From Pseudolachnospira sp964507035 (GTDB lineage: Bacteria; Bacillota; Clostridia; Lachnospirales; Lachnospiraceae), in contig CAZDOQ010000020.1 of the NCBI GenBank assembly GCA_964507035.1, positions 1 to 20,061 of the forward strand: a stretch of DNA of 20,061 bases, read 5' to 3'. Below the pieces are notes generated by a model that worked only from the letters and a program-made list of their open reading frames with translations, had not been told where the DNA came from and did not search any database. The translations under genes were made by a program, and so were the position numbers. Below are positions 13,783 through 20,061 of this stretch, piece after piece (position 1 is the first letter of the stretch; the number at the start of each line of letters is the position of its first letter).

Positions 13783-14841
13783 TCATTCAGCCTCCTCCCG
13801 ACCTTTCTCCTGCTGAATTCTGCTCCGCAGTTGACCGCAGGCGCTGTCTATATCCGCGCCCAGCCTCCTTCTTATAGTAACATGTATTTCACTTTTTTCA
13901 AGTTCTTTTTTAAACCGCTGCACCTCTGGCCCCCTGGTTTCCCGGTATTTCCGCTCTCGGATGGGGTTTACCGGAATCAGGTTCACATGGCAGTTTTGGC
14001 CCCGGAGAAGCTGTGCCAGTTGCCGGGCCTGTTCCGGACGGTCGTTGACATCCCGCACCAGACTGTACTCATAGCTGATTCTCCGGCCTGTGACCTGAAA
14101 ATAGTAGGCGCAGGCATCCAGGGCTTCCCGGATGGTATAACGGTTGGCAATGGGCATCATGGCCCTTCGCAGGGCATCCTCCGGCGCATGGAGGGACAGG
14201 GCCAGGGTGATCTGAAACTTCTCCCCGGCCAGGCGGCGGATCTCCGGCACCAAGCCGCAGGTGGAAACAGTGATGTTCCGCTGACCCACCGCCATCCCTT
14301 CCGGGTCTGACACCAGACGCAGAAAACGGATCAGGTTGTCCAGGTTATCCAGTGGCTCTCCGCTTCCCATGACCACCACATGGGAGACCCGCTCCCCTGT
14401 GTCCTTTTCTATGGCGTAAATCTGCTCCAGCATCTCCGCCGGAGTCAGGTTCCGTACTAAGCCCCCCAGGGTGGAGGCGCAAAAACCGCAGCCCATGCGG
14501 CAGCCCACCTGGGAGGAAATACAGACGCTGACCCCGTAGTGGTATTTCATATAAACGCTTTCGATTATATTCCCATCCGCCAGCAAAAATGCGTATTTTC
14601 TGGTTCCGTCCAGCCGGGAGACCTGCCGCTCCGCTATGGAAAGCGCGTCCAGGCGGCAGGTCTCTGAAAGCCTTTGCCGGAGGCTTTCCGGCAGGTTGGT
14701 CATGGAGGCAAAATCCTCCGCCTTTTTTTGGTGCAGCCACTGATACACCTGGGCCGCCCGGAAGGTTTTCTCCCCCATCTCCTGAAAAAACGCCGTAAGT
14801 TCCGGCCGGTTTAGGGACCGGAGTTCTACCTTCTCACTCAT
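13783..14841 (-). CDS. rlmN: Dual-specificity 23S rRNA/tRNA adenine-C2 methyltransferase RlmN
   Basis: A radical-SAM enzyme that methylates C2 of A2503 in 23S rRNA and A37 in some tRNAs. The iron-sulfur cluster cysteines are Cys114, Cys118 and Cys121 (GCRMGCGFC). GSGEP (159-163) binds SAM, and Cys334 (DSACGQLR) is the C-terminal cysteine that forms the covalent intermediate. At 352 residues it is full length. It starts 3 nt after the rsmB stop and ends 1 nt before prpC. The same order occurs in Bacillus. Confidence 0.97.
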   Translation of the reverse strand: MSEKVELRSLNRPELTAFFQEMGEKTFRAAQVYQWLHQKKAEDFASMTNLPESLRQRLSETCRLDALSIAERQVSRLDGTRKYAFLLADGNIIESVYMKYHYGVSVCISSQVGCRMGCGFCASTLGGLVRNLTPAEMLEQIYAIEKDTGERVSHVVVMGSGEPLDNLDNLIRFLRLVSDPEGMAVGQRNITVSTCGLVPEIRRLAGEKFQITLALSLHAPEDALRRAMMPIANRYTIREALDACAYYFQVTGRRISYEYSLVRDVNDRPEQARQLAQLLRGQNCHVNLIPVNPIRERKYRETRGPEVQRFKKELEKSEIHVTIRRRLGADIDSACGQLRSRIQQEKGREEAE

Positions 14842-14844
14842 CTG

Positions 14845-16164
14845 TCATCCATTCCTCTTACACATGGAAATAAAGAAGCCGTCGCAGGGATGCCGCCCCG
14901 GCACCAGCTGCAAGTACCCTTCTGAAAGGCTGTCCTCCCGCAGCGCCTCCGGGACCCGCCCGGTCAGGGGAACCGGCTCCAGGGGAAACTGTTCCAGCAG
15001 CCACCGGAAGTTCTCCTCATTTTCCGCCCGGTTCACGGTACAGGTGCTGTAGAGCAGCCGTCCCCCGGGGCGCAGATACCGCCAGGCATGGGTCAAAATT
15101 TTCCGCTGCAGCCGGACCAGGCCGGCCAGTTCCTCCGGCGTCATCCTGTATTTGATCTCCGGCTTGTGGCCAATGGTTCCCAGACCGGAGCAGGGCAGAT
15201 CTGCCACCACCAGGTCAAAGGCCCCCTCCCACTGGGGCCGGAACACCCGGGCGTCTGACACGTCGGCCTCCAGGTTTAAAAAGCTGCACCGGCGCTGGTT
15301 CTCCTCAAGCTTTTCCACCTTCCGTTCCGTCAGGTCACAACAGACGATCCGACCGGTGCCCCGGAGTTGGTCCGCCAGGTGAAGGCTCTTGCCCCCCGGC
15401 GCTCCGCACAGGTCCAGCACCTGGCTGCCCGGCTCCGGAGCCGCCGCCATCCCCGCCAAAATGGAACTGACATTCTGGACCTGGATCCACCCTTTCTCAA
15501 AGGCCCCAAGCCGGTCCACCCGGTCAAACCCCTCCAGGTACGCGCCGGGCAGGCCGTAGGGCAGGGGCCGCCACAAAACCTTCTGTTCGGCCAGACTTGC
15601 CTCTATCTCCTCCCGGGTGGCCCGGGACAAATTCCAGCGGACTGCCAGGGGACTTTCCTCCAGGGACGCCTGCAAGAAGACCTCCGTTCCCTCCGGCCCC
15701 AGTTCCCGCTCCCACAGCTCCGCCAGCCAGGCTGGAACCGAATAGGTCAAATCCAGTCCCCCCTCCGGCAGGGAAGGATCCCGGGCCACCTGGCGGAGCA
15801 CTCCGTTGACAAATCCCTTGAGCCCGGCAAAGCCCCGCTTCTCCGCCAACTTTAGCCCCTGGCTGCACACGGCGGAGGCGGGAATGTTAGGCAGAAACAG
15901 CAGCTGATATGTACTGACCCGCAGAAGGCTGCGGATCCAGGGCTTCATTTTTTTCACCGGCGTCCGGGACACCTGGTCCAGCTTTGCATCCAGGGTCAAA
16001 AGCCGTTCCAAAGTCCCCTGGACCAAACGCTGCACAAACCGCCGGTCCCTGGCTTCCATGGCCGGGTACCGGCCCAAGGTCTCCCGCAGCTGCTGGTGGC
16101 TCTGGGCTCCCCGCTCCAGCACCGCCTCCAGAATCCGGCAGGCGATCTCTCTTGTGTTTTCCAT
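14845..16164 (-). CDS. rsmB: 16S rRNA m5C967 methyltransferase RsmB
   Basis: A 439-residue enzyme that makes 5-methylcytosine at position 967 of 16S rRNA. It has an N-terminal NusB-like RNA-binding domain (about 1-130) and a C-terminal Rossmann methyltransferase domain. The SAM-binding motif is DLCGAPGGKS (251-260). Both catalytic cysteines of the m5C family are present: Cys325 in DLPCSGLG and Cys375 in YSTCTV. It begins 3 nt after the metallopeptidase stop with no strong ribosome binding site, so coupled translation is likely. Confidence 0.96.
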   Translation of the reverse strand: MENTREIACRILEAVLERGAQSHQQLRETLGRYPAMEARDRRFVQRLVQGTLERLLTLDAKLDQVSRTPVKKMKPWIRSLLRVSTYQLLFLPNIPASAVCSQGLKLAEKRGFAGLKGFVNGVLRQVARDPSLPEGGLDLTYSVPAWLAELWERELGPEGTEVFLQASLEESPLAVRWNLSRATREEIEASLAEQKVLWRPLPYGLPGAYLEGFDRVDRLGAFEKGWIQVQNVSSILAGMAAAPEPGSQVLDLCGAPGGKSLHLADQLRGTGRIVCCDLTERKVEKLEENQRRCSFLNLEADVSDARVFRPQWEGAFDLVVADLPCSGLGTIGHKPEIKYRMTPEELAGLVRLQRKILTHAWRYLRPGGRLLYSTCTVNRAENEENFRWLLEQFPLEPVPLTGRVPEALREDSLSEGYLQLVPGRHPCDGFFISMCKRNG

Positions 16165-16167
16165 GGG

Positions 16168-16866
16168 TTAATCCCGGTTCCGTCCCCGGGCAATGAGCAA
16201 CAGACGCAGCAGCTGCAGCAGGCTTGCCGCCACGCTGGCCACGTAGGTCATGGCCGCCGCAGACAAGACCTTCTTGGTCTGGGCCGCCTCCTCCTCATAG
16301 AGAATCCCCGTCTCCATCAAAAGCCGCAGGCCCCGGCGGGAGGCGTCAAACTCCACCGGCAGGGTGACCAGCTGGAACAGTACCACCGCGCAGAACAGCA
16401 AAATTCCTGCGTTGACCAGGAACAGCCCGCTGTCGCTGCGGATCAAAAGACCAATGAGGATCAAAGGCCAGCTGAGGCTGGCCCCCAAGTTTGCCACCGG
16501 CACCAAGGCCCCCCGGATGGTCAGGGGCAAATAGCCCCGGGCGTGCTGCAGGGTATGGCCGCACTCATGGGCCGCCACCCCCACCGCCGCCACGCTGGAG
16601 GAGCCGAAGGTGGCGTCCGAGAGGCGCAGCACCTTGCTCCGGGGATCATAGTGGTCCGTCAGGTTGCCGGACACATGTTCCACGTTCACATCATAGATTC
16701 CCTGCATCTGCAAAATCCGCCGGGCCGCCTCCGCGCCCGTCATGCCGGAGACGCTCCGGACCCGGGAATAGCGGGCGTATGTGCTGTTCACCCGGACGGA
16801 AGCCGCCGCGCTGATCAGGGCCGCAATGATCACCAAGATATATGTGGGGTCCCACCAATAAAACAT
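16168..16866 (-). CDS. yugP: YugP-type membrane zinc metallopeptidase
   Basis: A 232-residue membrane protein of the Zn_peptidase_2 family (PF04298, B. subtilis YugP). It has an N-terminal membrane helix (about 8-24), the zinc motif HECGH (100-104), two central hydrophobic segments (about 122-145 and 148-170), EFDASRR (172-178) with the likely third zinc ligand, and a C-terminal hydrophobic stretch. Its physiological substrate is unknown, to my knowledge. It sits between fmt and rsmB, 9 nt after the fmt stop, with AGGAGG 6 nt before the ATG. Confidence 0.93.
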   Translation of the reverse strand: MFYWWDPTYILVIIAALISAAASVRVNSTYARYSRVRSVSGMTGAEAARRILQMQGIYDVNVEHVSGNLTDHYDPRSKVLRLSDATFGSSSVAAVGVAAHECGHTLQHARGYLPLTIRGALVPVANLGASLSWPLILIGLLIRSDSGLFLVNAGILLFCAVVLFQLVTLPVEFDASRRGLRLLMETGILYEEEAAQTKKVLSAAAMTYVASVAASLLQLLRLLLIARGRNRD

Positions 16867-16875
16867 GTTTTCCTC

Positions 16876-17841
16876 CTATTCTAGCCGGTCCCCCGGCTTT
16901 ACGGGATAGCCCCGCAGGTACGCGTCCGCTGCCATCCGCTTCTTTCCCTCCGGCTGCAGCTGCCGGATCACCAAAATCCCGTCTCCGGTCGTCACGCTGA
17001 TTCCCTCCTTGCCGACCCGGACAATCTCCCCGGGTTCCGGGCGGCTGCCGGCCGCTTCCGTGCCGCCGGTTTTCTCTTGCCCGCTGGTGTTTTCCTCCAC
17101 CCCGGCAGCCCAGATCTTTAAGGTCTTGCCGTTCCGGCTGGTGTAGGCGCTGGGCCAAGGGTCCATGCCCCGGATCAGCCGCTCCAACTCCCGGGCCGGC
17201 CGGTTCCAGTTGATCCGCCCCATGGACTTTTTCAGCAGCCCCGCATAGCAGGTCTCTCCGATCTGAGGCGTCCGAACCAAAGTCCCCGCCTCCAGCTGCC
17301 GCAGGGTCTCTATCAGCAGCGGCGCCCCGGCGGCACTGAGTTTTTCCGTCAGGCTCCCGCCGGTTTCATCCGGGGCAATGGGCACCACAGTCTTCAGCAG
17401 CATATCACCGGTATCCAGCCCCTCGTCCATGAACATGGTGGTGACGCCGGTCTCTGTCTGGCCGTCCAAAATCACCTGCTGGATAGGGGCCGCCCCCCGG
17501 TACATGGGGAGCAGGGACGCATGGACGTTGATGCAGCCCTTCTCCGGGATCTCCAGCACTTCCTTGGTCAGGATCTGCCCAAAGGCCACCACCACCATCA
17601 CCTCCGGGTGCAGTTCCCCCAAGGTTTCCACAAAGGCCGAATCCCGTACCTTCTCCGGCTGGAGCACCGGGATCCCGCAGGCCAGCGCCGTTTCTTTGAC
17701 AGGAGAAAGCTGAGGCGCTTTGCCCCGCCCCTTGGGCTTATCCGGTTGGGTGACCACCGCCGCCACCGAATGTCCCGCCTCCACCAAAGCGGAAAGCACC
17801 GGCACGCTGAACTGGGGCGTTCCCATAAAGACCACTCGCAT
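16876..17841 (-). CDS. fmt: Methionyl-tRNA formyltransferase
   Basis: Formylates the initiator Met-tRNA using 10-formyl-THF. The N-terminal Rossmann domain starts MRVVFMGTPQFSVPVL. The catalytic set is NVHASLLPMYRGAAP with Asn105 and His107, and Asp143 in GLDTGDML. The C-terminal tRNA-binding domain ends with ELQPEGKKRM-like QPEGKKRMAADAYLRGYP. Near residue 245-265 there is a short Gly/Thr/Glu-rich insertion, making 321 residues, slightly long. The frame stays open 44 codons further upstream, but that stretch has no family similarity and overlaps the preceding gene. ATG 17841 with GGAGG 11 nt before it is chosen. The usual upstream partners def and priA are absent. Confidence 0.96.
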   Translation of the reverse strand: MRVVFMGTPQFSVPVLSALVEAGHSVAAVVTQPDKPKGRGKAPQLSPVKETALACGIPVLQPEKVRDSAFVETLGELHPEVMVVVAFGQILTKEVLEIPEKGCINVHASLLPMYRGAAPIQQVILDGQTETGVTTMFMDEGLDTGDMLLKTVVPIAPDETGGSLTEKLSAAGAPLLIETLRQLEAGTLVRTPQIGETCYAGLLKKSMGRINWNRPARELERLIRGMDPWPSAYTSRNGKTLKIWAAGVEENTSGQEKTGGTEAAGSRPEPGEIVRVGKEGISVTTGDGILVIRQLQPEGKKRMAADAYLRGYPVKPGDRLE

Positions 17842-17892
17842 TGCTTCTGCTACCTCCCTCAACATCTGCCACACAGGCATACTTTTCCCAGT

Positions 17893-17898
17893 AGTATA
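17893..17898 (-). promoter_or_regulatory. Possible -10 box upstream of fmt
   Basis: The 97-bp gap between the ArAE/HAD-like gene and fmt is AT-rich near its far end and contains TATACT on the minus strand, 52 bp before the fmt ATG. The sequence 17 bp upstream (TAGATA) is a poor -35 match. This gap is the natural place for the promoter of the long fmt-to-amidase run, but the call is weak. Confidence 0.35.
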
Positions 17899-17938
17899 CC
17901 GCAAACAGGGGGTTTTATCTATATATTTTACAGAAAGT

Positions 17939-19231
17939 TTAGGATTTCTCCCGCTCCCAGAAAAACGGCTCAAACTGCCGTCTCAGGGCTCTTACCACCC
18001 GGTTGGGCGATCCGGCCGGAACCGAAATGCCAGCCTCCGGCCGTGTCCCAATGGTGATCATCTGCTTCGCCCCCACCTCCTCCCGGAGATACTCCAGCAT
18101 ATGGGGGATGGTGGCGTTCTGGCTGTAGATGCGCAGGAACACGTGCCCGGGAAATTCCTCCGGCTCGCTAAAACTCAGCTTCAGGCTGTCCCCGTATCCC
18201 GCCTGCTCCAGCAGCTGCCGCAGCCGCTCCATGGCCGGTTTTTCCTCCACCACCAGGAAATACACCACCGCCGCCCCCTCAGGAATCTCTCCGTGGACAT
18301 AGTTCCGGTACGGGGATGTGCGCATGGTCCGGTAGACCTGTTCCGCCGCCGGGCACTGGAAATCCTGGTAGTAGATTACCAGCATATCCTCCATGACCAC
18401 ATTGGCAAAATGATGGTAGCCCTGGCGGGTCAAAAACTGGTTCAGTTCCCGGGTCATGGCCTGGGAGATCACATAGGAGTGGAGAAAGGTTTTGGTCCGG
18501 ATGTCGTAGAGGACCGCCCCGTCCATGGCCACCACAGGCAGGTTCAGCTGCAGATCCCGCAGCGGCGGCATCAAGGTGGCCGGAGTCTGGGCAGTGGCCA
18601 CCGTCAGCTTGGCCCCATGGGCTAGCATGTTGTTCAGCTCCACCTTGCCGTAGGGGGTCAGCTTTCCATCCTCCCCCAGCAGCGCATCCTCCAGCTGCAG
18701 CACAAAAAGCCGGTCCCGGCGATAATGGCGGGGAATGTGGGCCGCGTTCACCGCCAGACCCACCGCCAGGCCAATGACTGTGTCCAGCGTCCGGTTCCAG
18801 ACCAAAAAATACGGGTTAGCATCGGTGATATAGGTGTTGGTGATGCTCAAAAACACTACGCAGGAGTAAAAGGATGTCTCTGTCTTTCCGATCAGCACCG
18901 TGGTATAGAGAATGGGGATCAGCATCACCGAGGCCAGCAGATACCCGGTGATCTCCCCGTGGCTGGTCCACAGCCACAACTCCACCGGCAGGACCACCAG
19001 GCCGAAGGCCGCGCCAATGAGGGTGCCCAGAAGCCGCCGCCAACCCATGACCCGGCTTCCGTCCAGATTCGGCTGAATGCACCAGAGTCCGGCCAGCACC
19101 ACCTGGAACAGCGTGCTGTCATCACCCCGGAAGGAGCAGAGTAAAAAGCACAAAAATACGCAGACCGCGGACTTGACCATCCGCAGGCCCACCGGCGGCA
19201 GAGTTTGGATTTTTTCCACGAGTCGTTCCAT
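17939..19231 (-). CDS. ArAE/FUSC-type membrane protein fused to a catalytically dead HAD-like domain
   Basis: A 430-residue two-part protein. Residues about 14-165 are an aromatic-acid-exporter-like (ArAE_1/FUSC) membrane domain with several hydrophobic helices, GWRRLLGTLIGAAFGL (63-78) and RTLDTVIGLAVGLAVN (147-162). Residues about 174-420 follow the Cof/HAD-IIB fold closely (DRLFVLQLEDALLGEDGKL, then LPVVAMDGAVLYD), but the key residues are gone. The DxD nucleophile pair is replaced by Gln179 and Glu181, the motif III Lys by Gln371, and the GDxxND Asp by Thr396 (IGTRPEA). It is probably a ligand-binding or regulatory module, not a phosphatase (inference). The start at 19231 has AGGGGGG upstream. 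A longer frame to 19276 would begin beside the terminator. The transported compound is unknown. Confidence 0.8.
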   Translation of the reverse strand: MERLVEKIQTLPPVGLRMVKSAVCVFLCFLLCSFRGDDSTLFQVVLAGLWCIQPNLDGSRVMGWRRLLGTLIGAAFGLVVLPVELWLWTSHGEITGYLLASVMLIPILYTTVLIGKTETSFYSCVVFLSITNTYITDANPYFLVWNRTLDTVIGLAVGLAVNAAHIPRHYRRDRLFVLQLEDALLGEDGKLTPYGKVELNNMLAHGAKLTVATAQTPATLMPPLRDLQLNLPVVAMDGAVLYDIRTKTFLHSYVISQAMTRELNQFLTRQGYHHFANVVMEDMLVIYYQDFQCPAAEQVYRTMRTSPYRNYVHGEIPEGAAVVYFLVVEEKPAMERLRQLLEQAGYGDSLKLSFSEPEEFPGHVFLRIYSQNATIPHMLEYLREEVGAKQMITIGTRPEAGISVPAGSPNRVVRALRRQFEPFFWEREKS

Positions 19232-19258
19232 GTCATCCCCCCTGTCCCACTTAGACTT

Positions 19259-19273
19259 GGAAACAGCGTTTCC
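19259..19273. repeat. Short inverted repeat before the ArAE/HAD-like gene
   Basis: GGAAAC and GTTTCC flank 3 nt (AGC), 28 bp upstream of the chosen ATG. It could be a small operator or an mRNA hairpin, but may be chance. I see no convincing promoter in this 50-bp leader. Confidence 0.3.
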
Positions 19274-19281
19274 CATGAAAT

Positions 19282-19311
19282 CAAATAGGCTGCGGTACCG
19301 CAGCCTATTTG
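19282..19311. terminator. Perfect 30-bp palindrome, terminator of ackA
   Basis: Thirty bases form a perfect palindrome centred on GGTACC, with a GC-rich inner stem (GGCTGCGG / CCGCAGCC). It begins 31 bp past the ackA stop. On the minus strand the stem runs into TATTTGATTT, and on the plus strand into TATTTGCCTGTTTTT. It should fold as a strong hairpin with a small GTAC-type loop and act as an intrinsic terminator for ackA, although neither T-tract is perfect. Confidence 0.7.
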
Positions 19312-19342
19312 CCTGTTTTTGATCTGTGCTCCAAAGCCAGCC

Positions 19343-20061
19343 TTATACCAGGGCCACAGTCTCTCTGGCAATCATCAGTTCCTCGTTGGTGGGGATGATG
19401 GCCACTTTCACCTTGGAATCCGGTGTGGAAATCACATAATTCTTGCCTCTCTGCTTGTTGGCCTCCTCATCCAGGGTGATGCCCAGGTAACCCAGGTAGG
19501 AGACGATCTTCTCTCTCTCCTCCCGGCCGTTCTCTCCGATACCGCCGGTGAGGGCAATGGCATCCACGCCGTTCATGGCCGCCGCATAGGAGCCAATGTA
19601 CTTGGCCACCCGATAGCAGAAGGCATCGATGGCGTTGGCGGCCAGTTCATTCCCGTTCTCAGCCGCCTCGCCCAGATCCCGGAAGTCGCTGGAGAGGCCG
19701 TTGGTCATGCCGTAGACGCCGGACTTCTTGTTCAGCATATTCACCAACTCAAAGATATCTTTCCCCTCTTTTCTGGCAATGTACTCCAGAACAGCCGGAT
19801 CCAGGTCGCCGGAGCGGGTTCCCATGATCAGGCCCTCCAACGGGGTCAGGCCCATGCTAGTGTCCACGCACTTGCTGTTCTGCACCGCGCTGACGGAGGA
19901 GCCGTTGCCCAGATGGGCCACAATCACCTTGGAGTTGTCCGGATCCAGGCCCAGAAACTTAATGGCCTCTTTGGACACAAAACTGTGGGAAGTGCCGTGG
20001 AAACCGTATTTGCGGATGTGGTACTTCTCATAGTATTCGTAAGGAATGCCGTACATATACG
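19343..20061 (-). CDS. ackA: Acetate kinase, 3' part (5' end beyond window)
   Basis: The last 239 or so codons of acetate kinase, which makes acetate and ATP from acetyl phosphate in fermentation. Visible ASKHA-family motifs include KYGFHGTSHSFV (catalytic His region), VAHLGNGSSVSAV, GKCVDTSMG-like SKCVDTSMGLTPLEGLIMGTRSGD, TGGIGENG and the C-terminal IPTNEELMIARET. The frame stays open through the window edge, so the ATG at 20056 is an internal Met, not the start. The gene is followed by a palindromic terminator. pta is often just upstream but would lie outside the window. Confidence 0.97.
   Translation of the reverse strand, partial: YMYGIPYEYYEKYHIRKYGFHGTSHSFVSKEAIKFLGLDPDNSKVIVAHLGNGSSVSAVQNSKCVDTSMGLTPLEGLIMGTRSGDLDPAVLEYIARKEGKDIFELVNMLNKKSGVYGMTNGLSSDFRDLGEAAENGNELAANAIDAFCYRVAKYIGSYAAAMNGVDAIALTGGIGENGREEREKIVSYLGYLGITLDEEANKQRGKNYVISTPDSKVKVAIIPTNEELMIARETVALV

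Noticed and set aside
19232..19276. Earlier start for the ArAE/HAD-like protein (15 extra residues)
   Set aside because: That ATG lies 6 bp from the ackA terminator palindrome, has no ribosome binding site, and the internal ATG at 19231 has a strong one.

Overview
The window looks like chromosome from a GC-rich member of the Clostridia (Bacillota), probably a gut Oscillospirales-type organism. The evidence is Gram-positive hallmark genes (a PASTA-domain Ser/Thr kinase with its PP2C phosphatase, a DarA-type c-di-AMP receptor, a lipoprotein PrsA-like foldase), strong Shine-Dalgarno sites, and gene order close to the Bacillus fmt-rsmB-rlmN-prpC-prkC-rsgA-rpe cluster. A run of exactly 100 N at 2025-2124 marks a scaffold join, so this is a draft or metagenome assembly. 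Taxonomy is inferred from gene content only.

Left region (1-1923): two minus-strand metabolic genes, an acylating-type aldehyde dehydrogenase (cut by the window edge) and a TIM-barrel sugar-phosphate isomerase/epimerase. Each has its own sigma-A promoter, and each carries the same 19-bp palindrome just downstream of the -10 box, which suggests one regulator controls both. Divergent from them, on the plus strand, is darA with a near-consensus promoter.

Central region (1990-17841): one long, tightly packed minus-strand gene run. In transcription order it is fmt, a YugP-type zinc metallopeptidase, rsmB, rlmN, prpC, prkC, rsgA, rpe, a Cof-type HAD phosphatase, a PrsA-like lipoprotein, glpK, hisH, hisF, ung, uppP and a membrane-anchored N-acetylmuramoyl-L-alanine amidase. 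Most junctions overlap or are under 20 nt, so translational coupling is likely. The run mixes translation and ribosome maturation (fmt, rsmB, rlmN, rsgA), cell-wall sensing and remodelling (prpC/prkC, uppP, amidase), and lodged metabolic genes (rpe, glpK, hisHF). The scaffold gap falls in the low-complexity tail of the amidase and breaks its frame.

Right region (17939-20061): an aromatic-acid-exporter-like (ArAE/FUSC) membrane protein fused to a HAD-fold domain that has lost every catalytic residue, then a palindromic terminator, then the 3' part of ackA running off the window.

The best candidates for something undescribed are the shared operator controlling the dehydrogenase/isomerase pair and the membrane-domain/pseudo-HAD fusion. 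I see no CRISPR array, tRNA, rRNA, insertion sequence or phage gene. No stretch without genes exceeds 300 bases.
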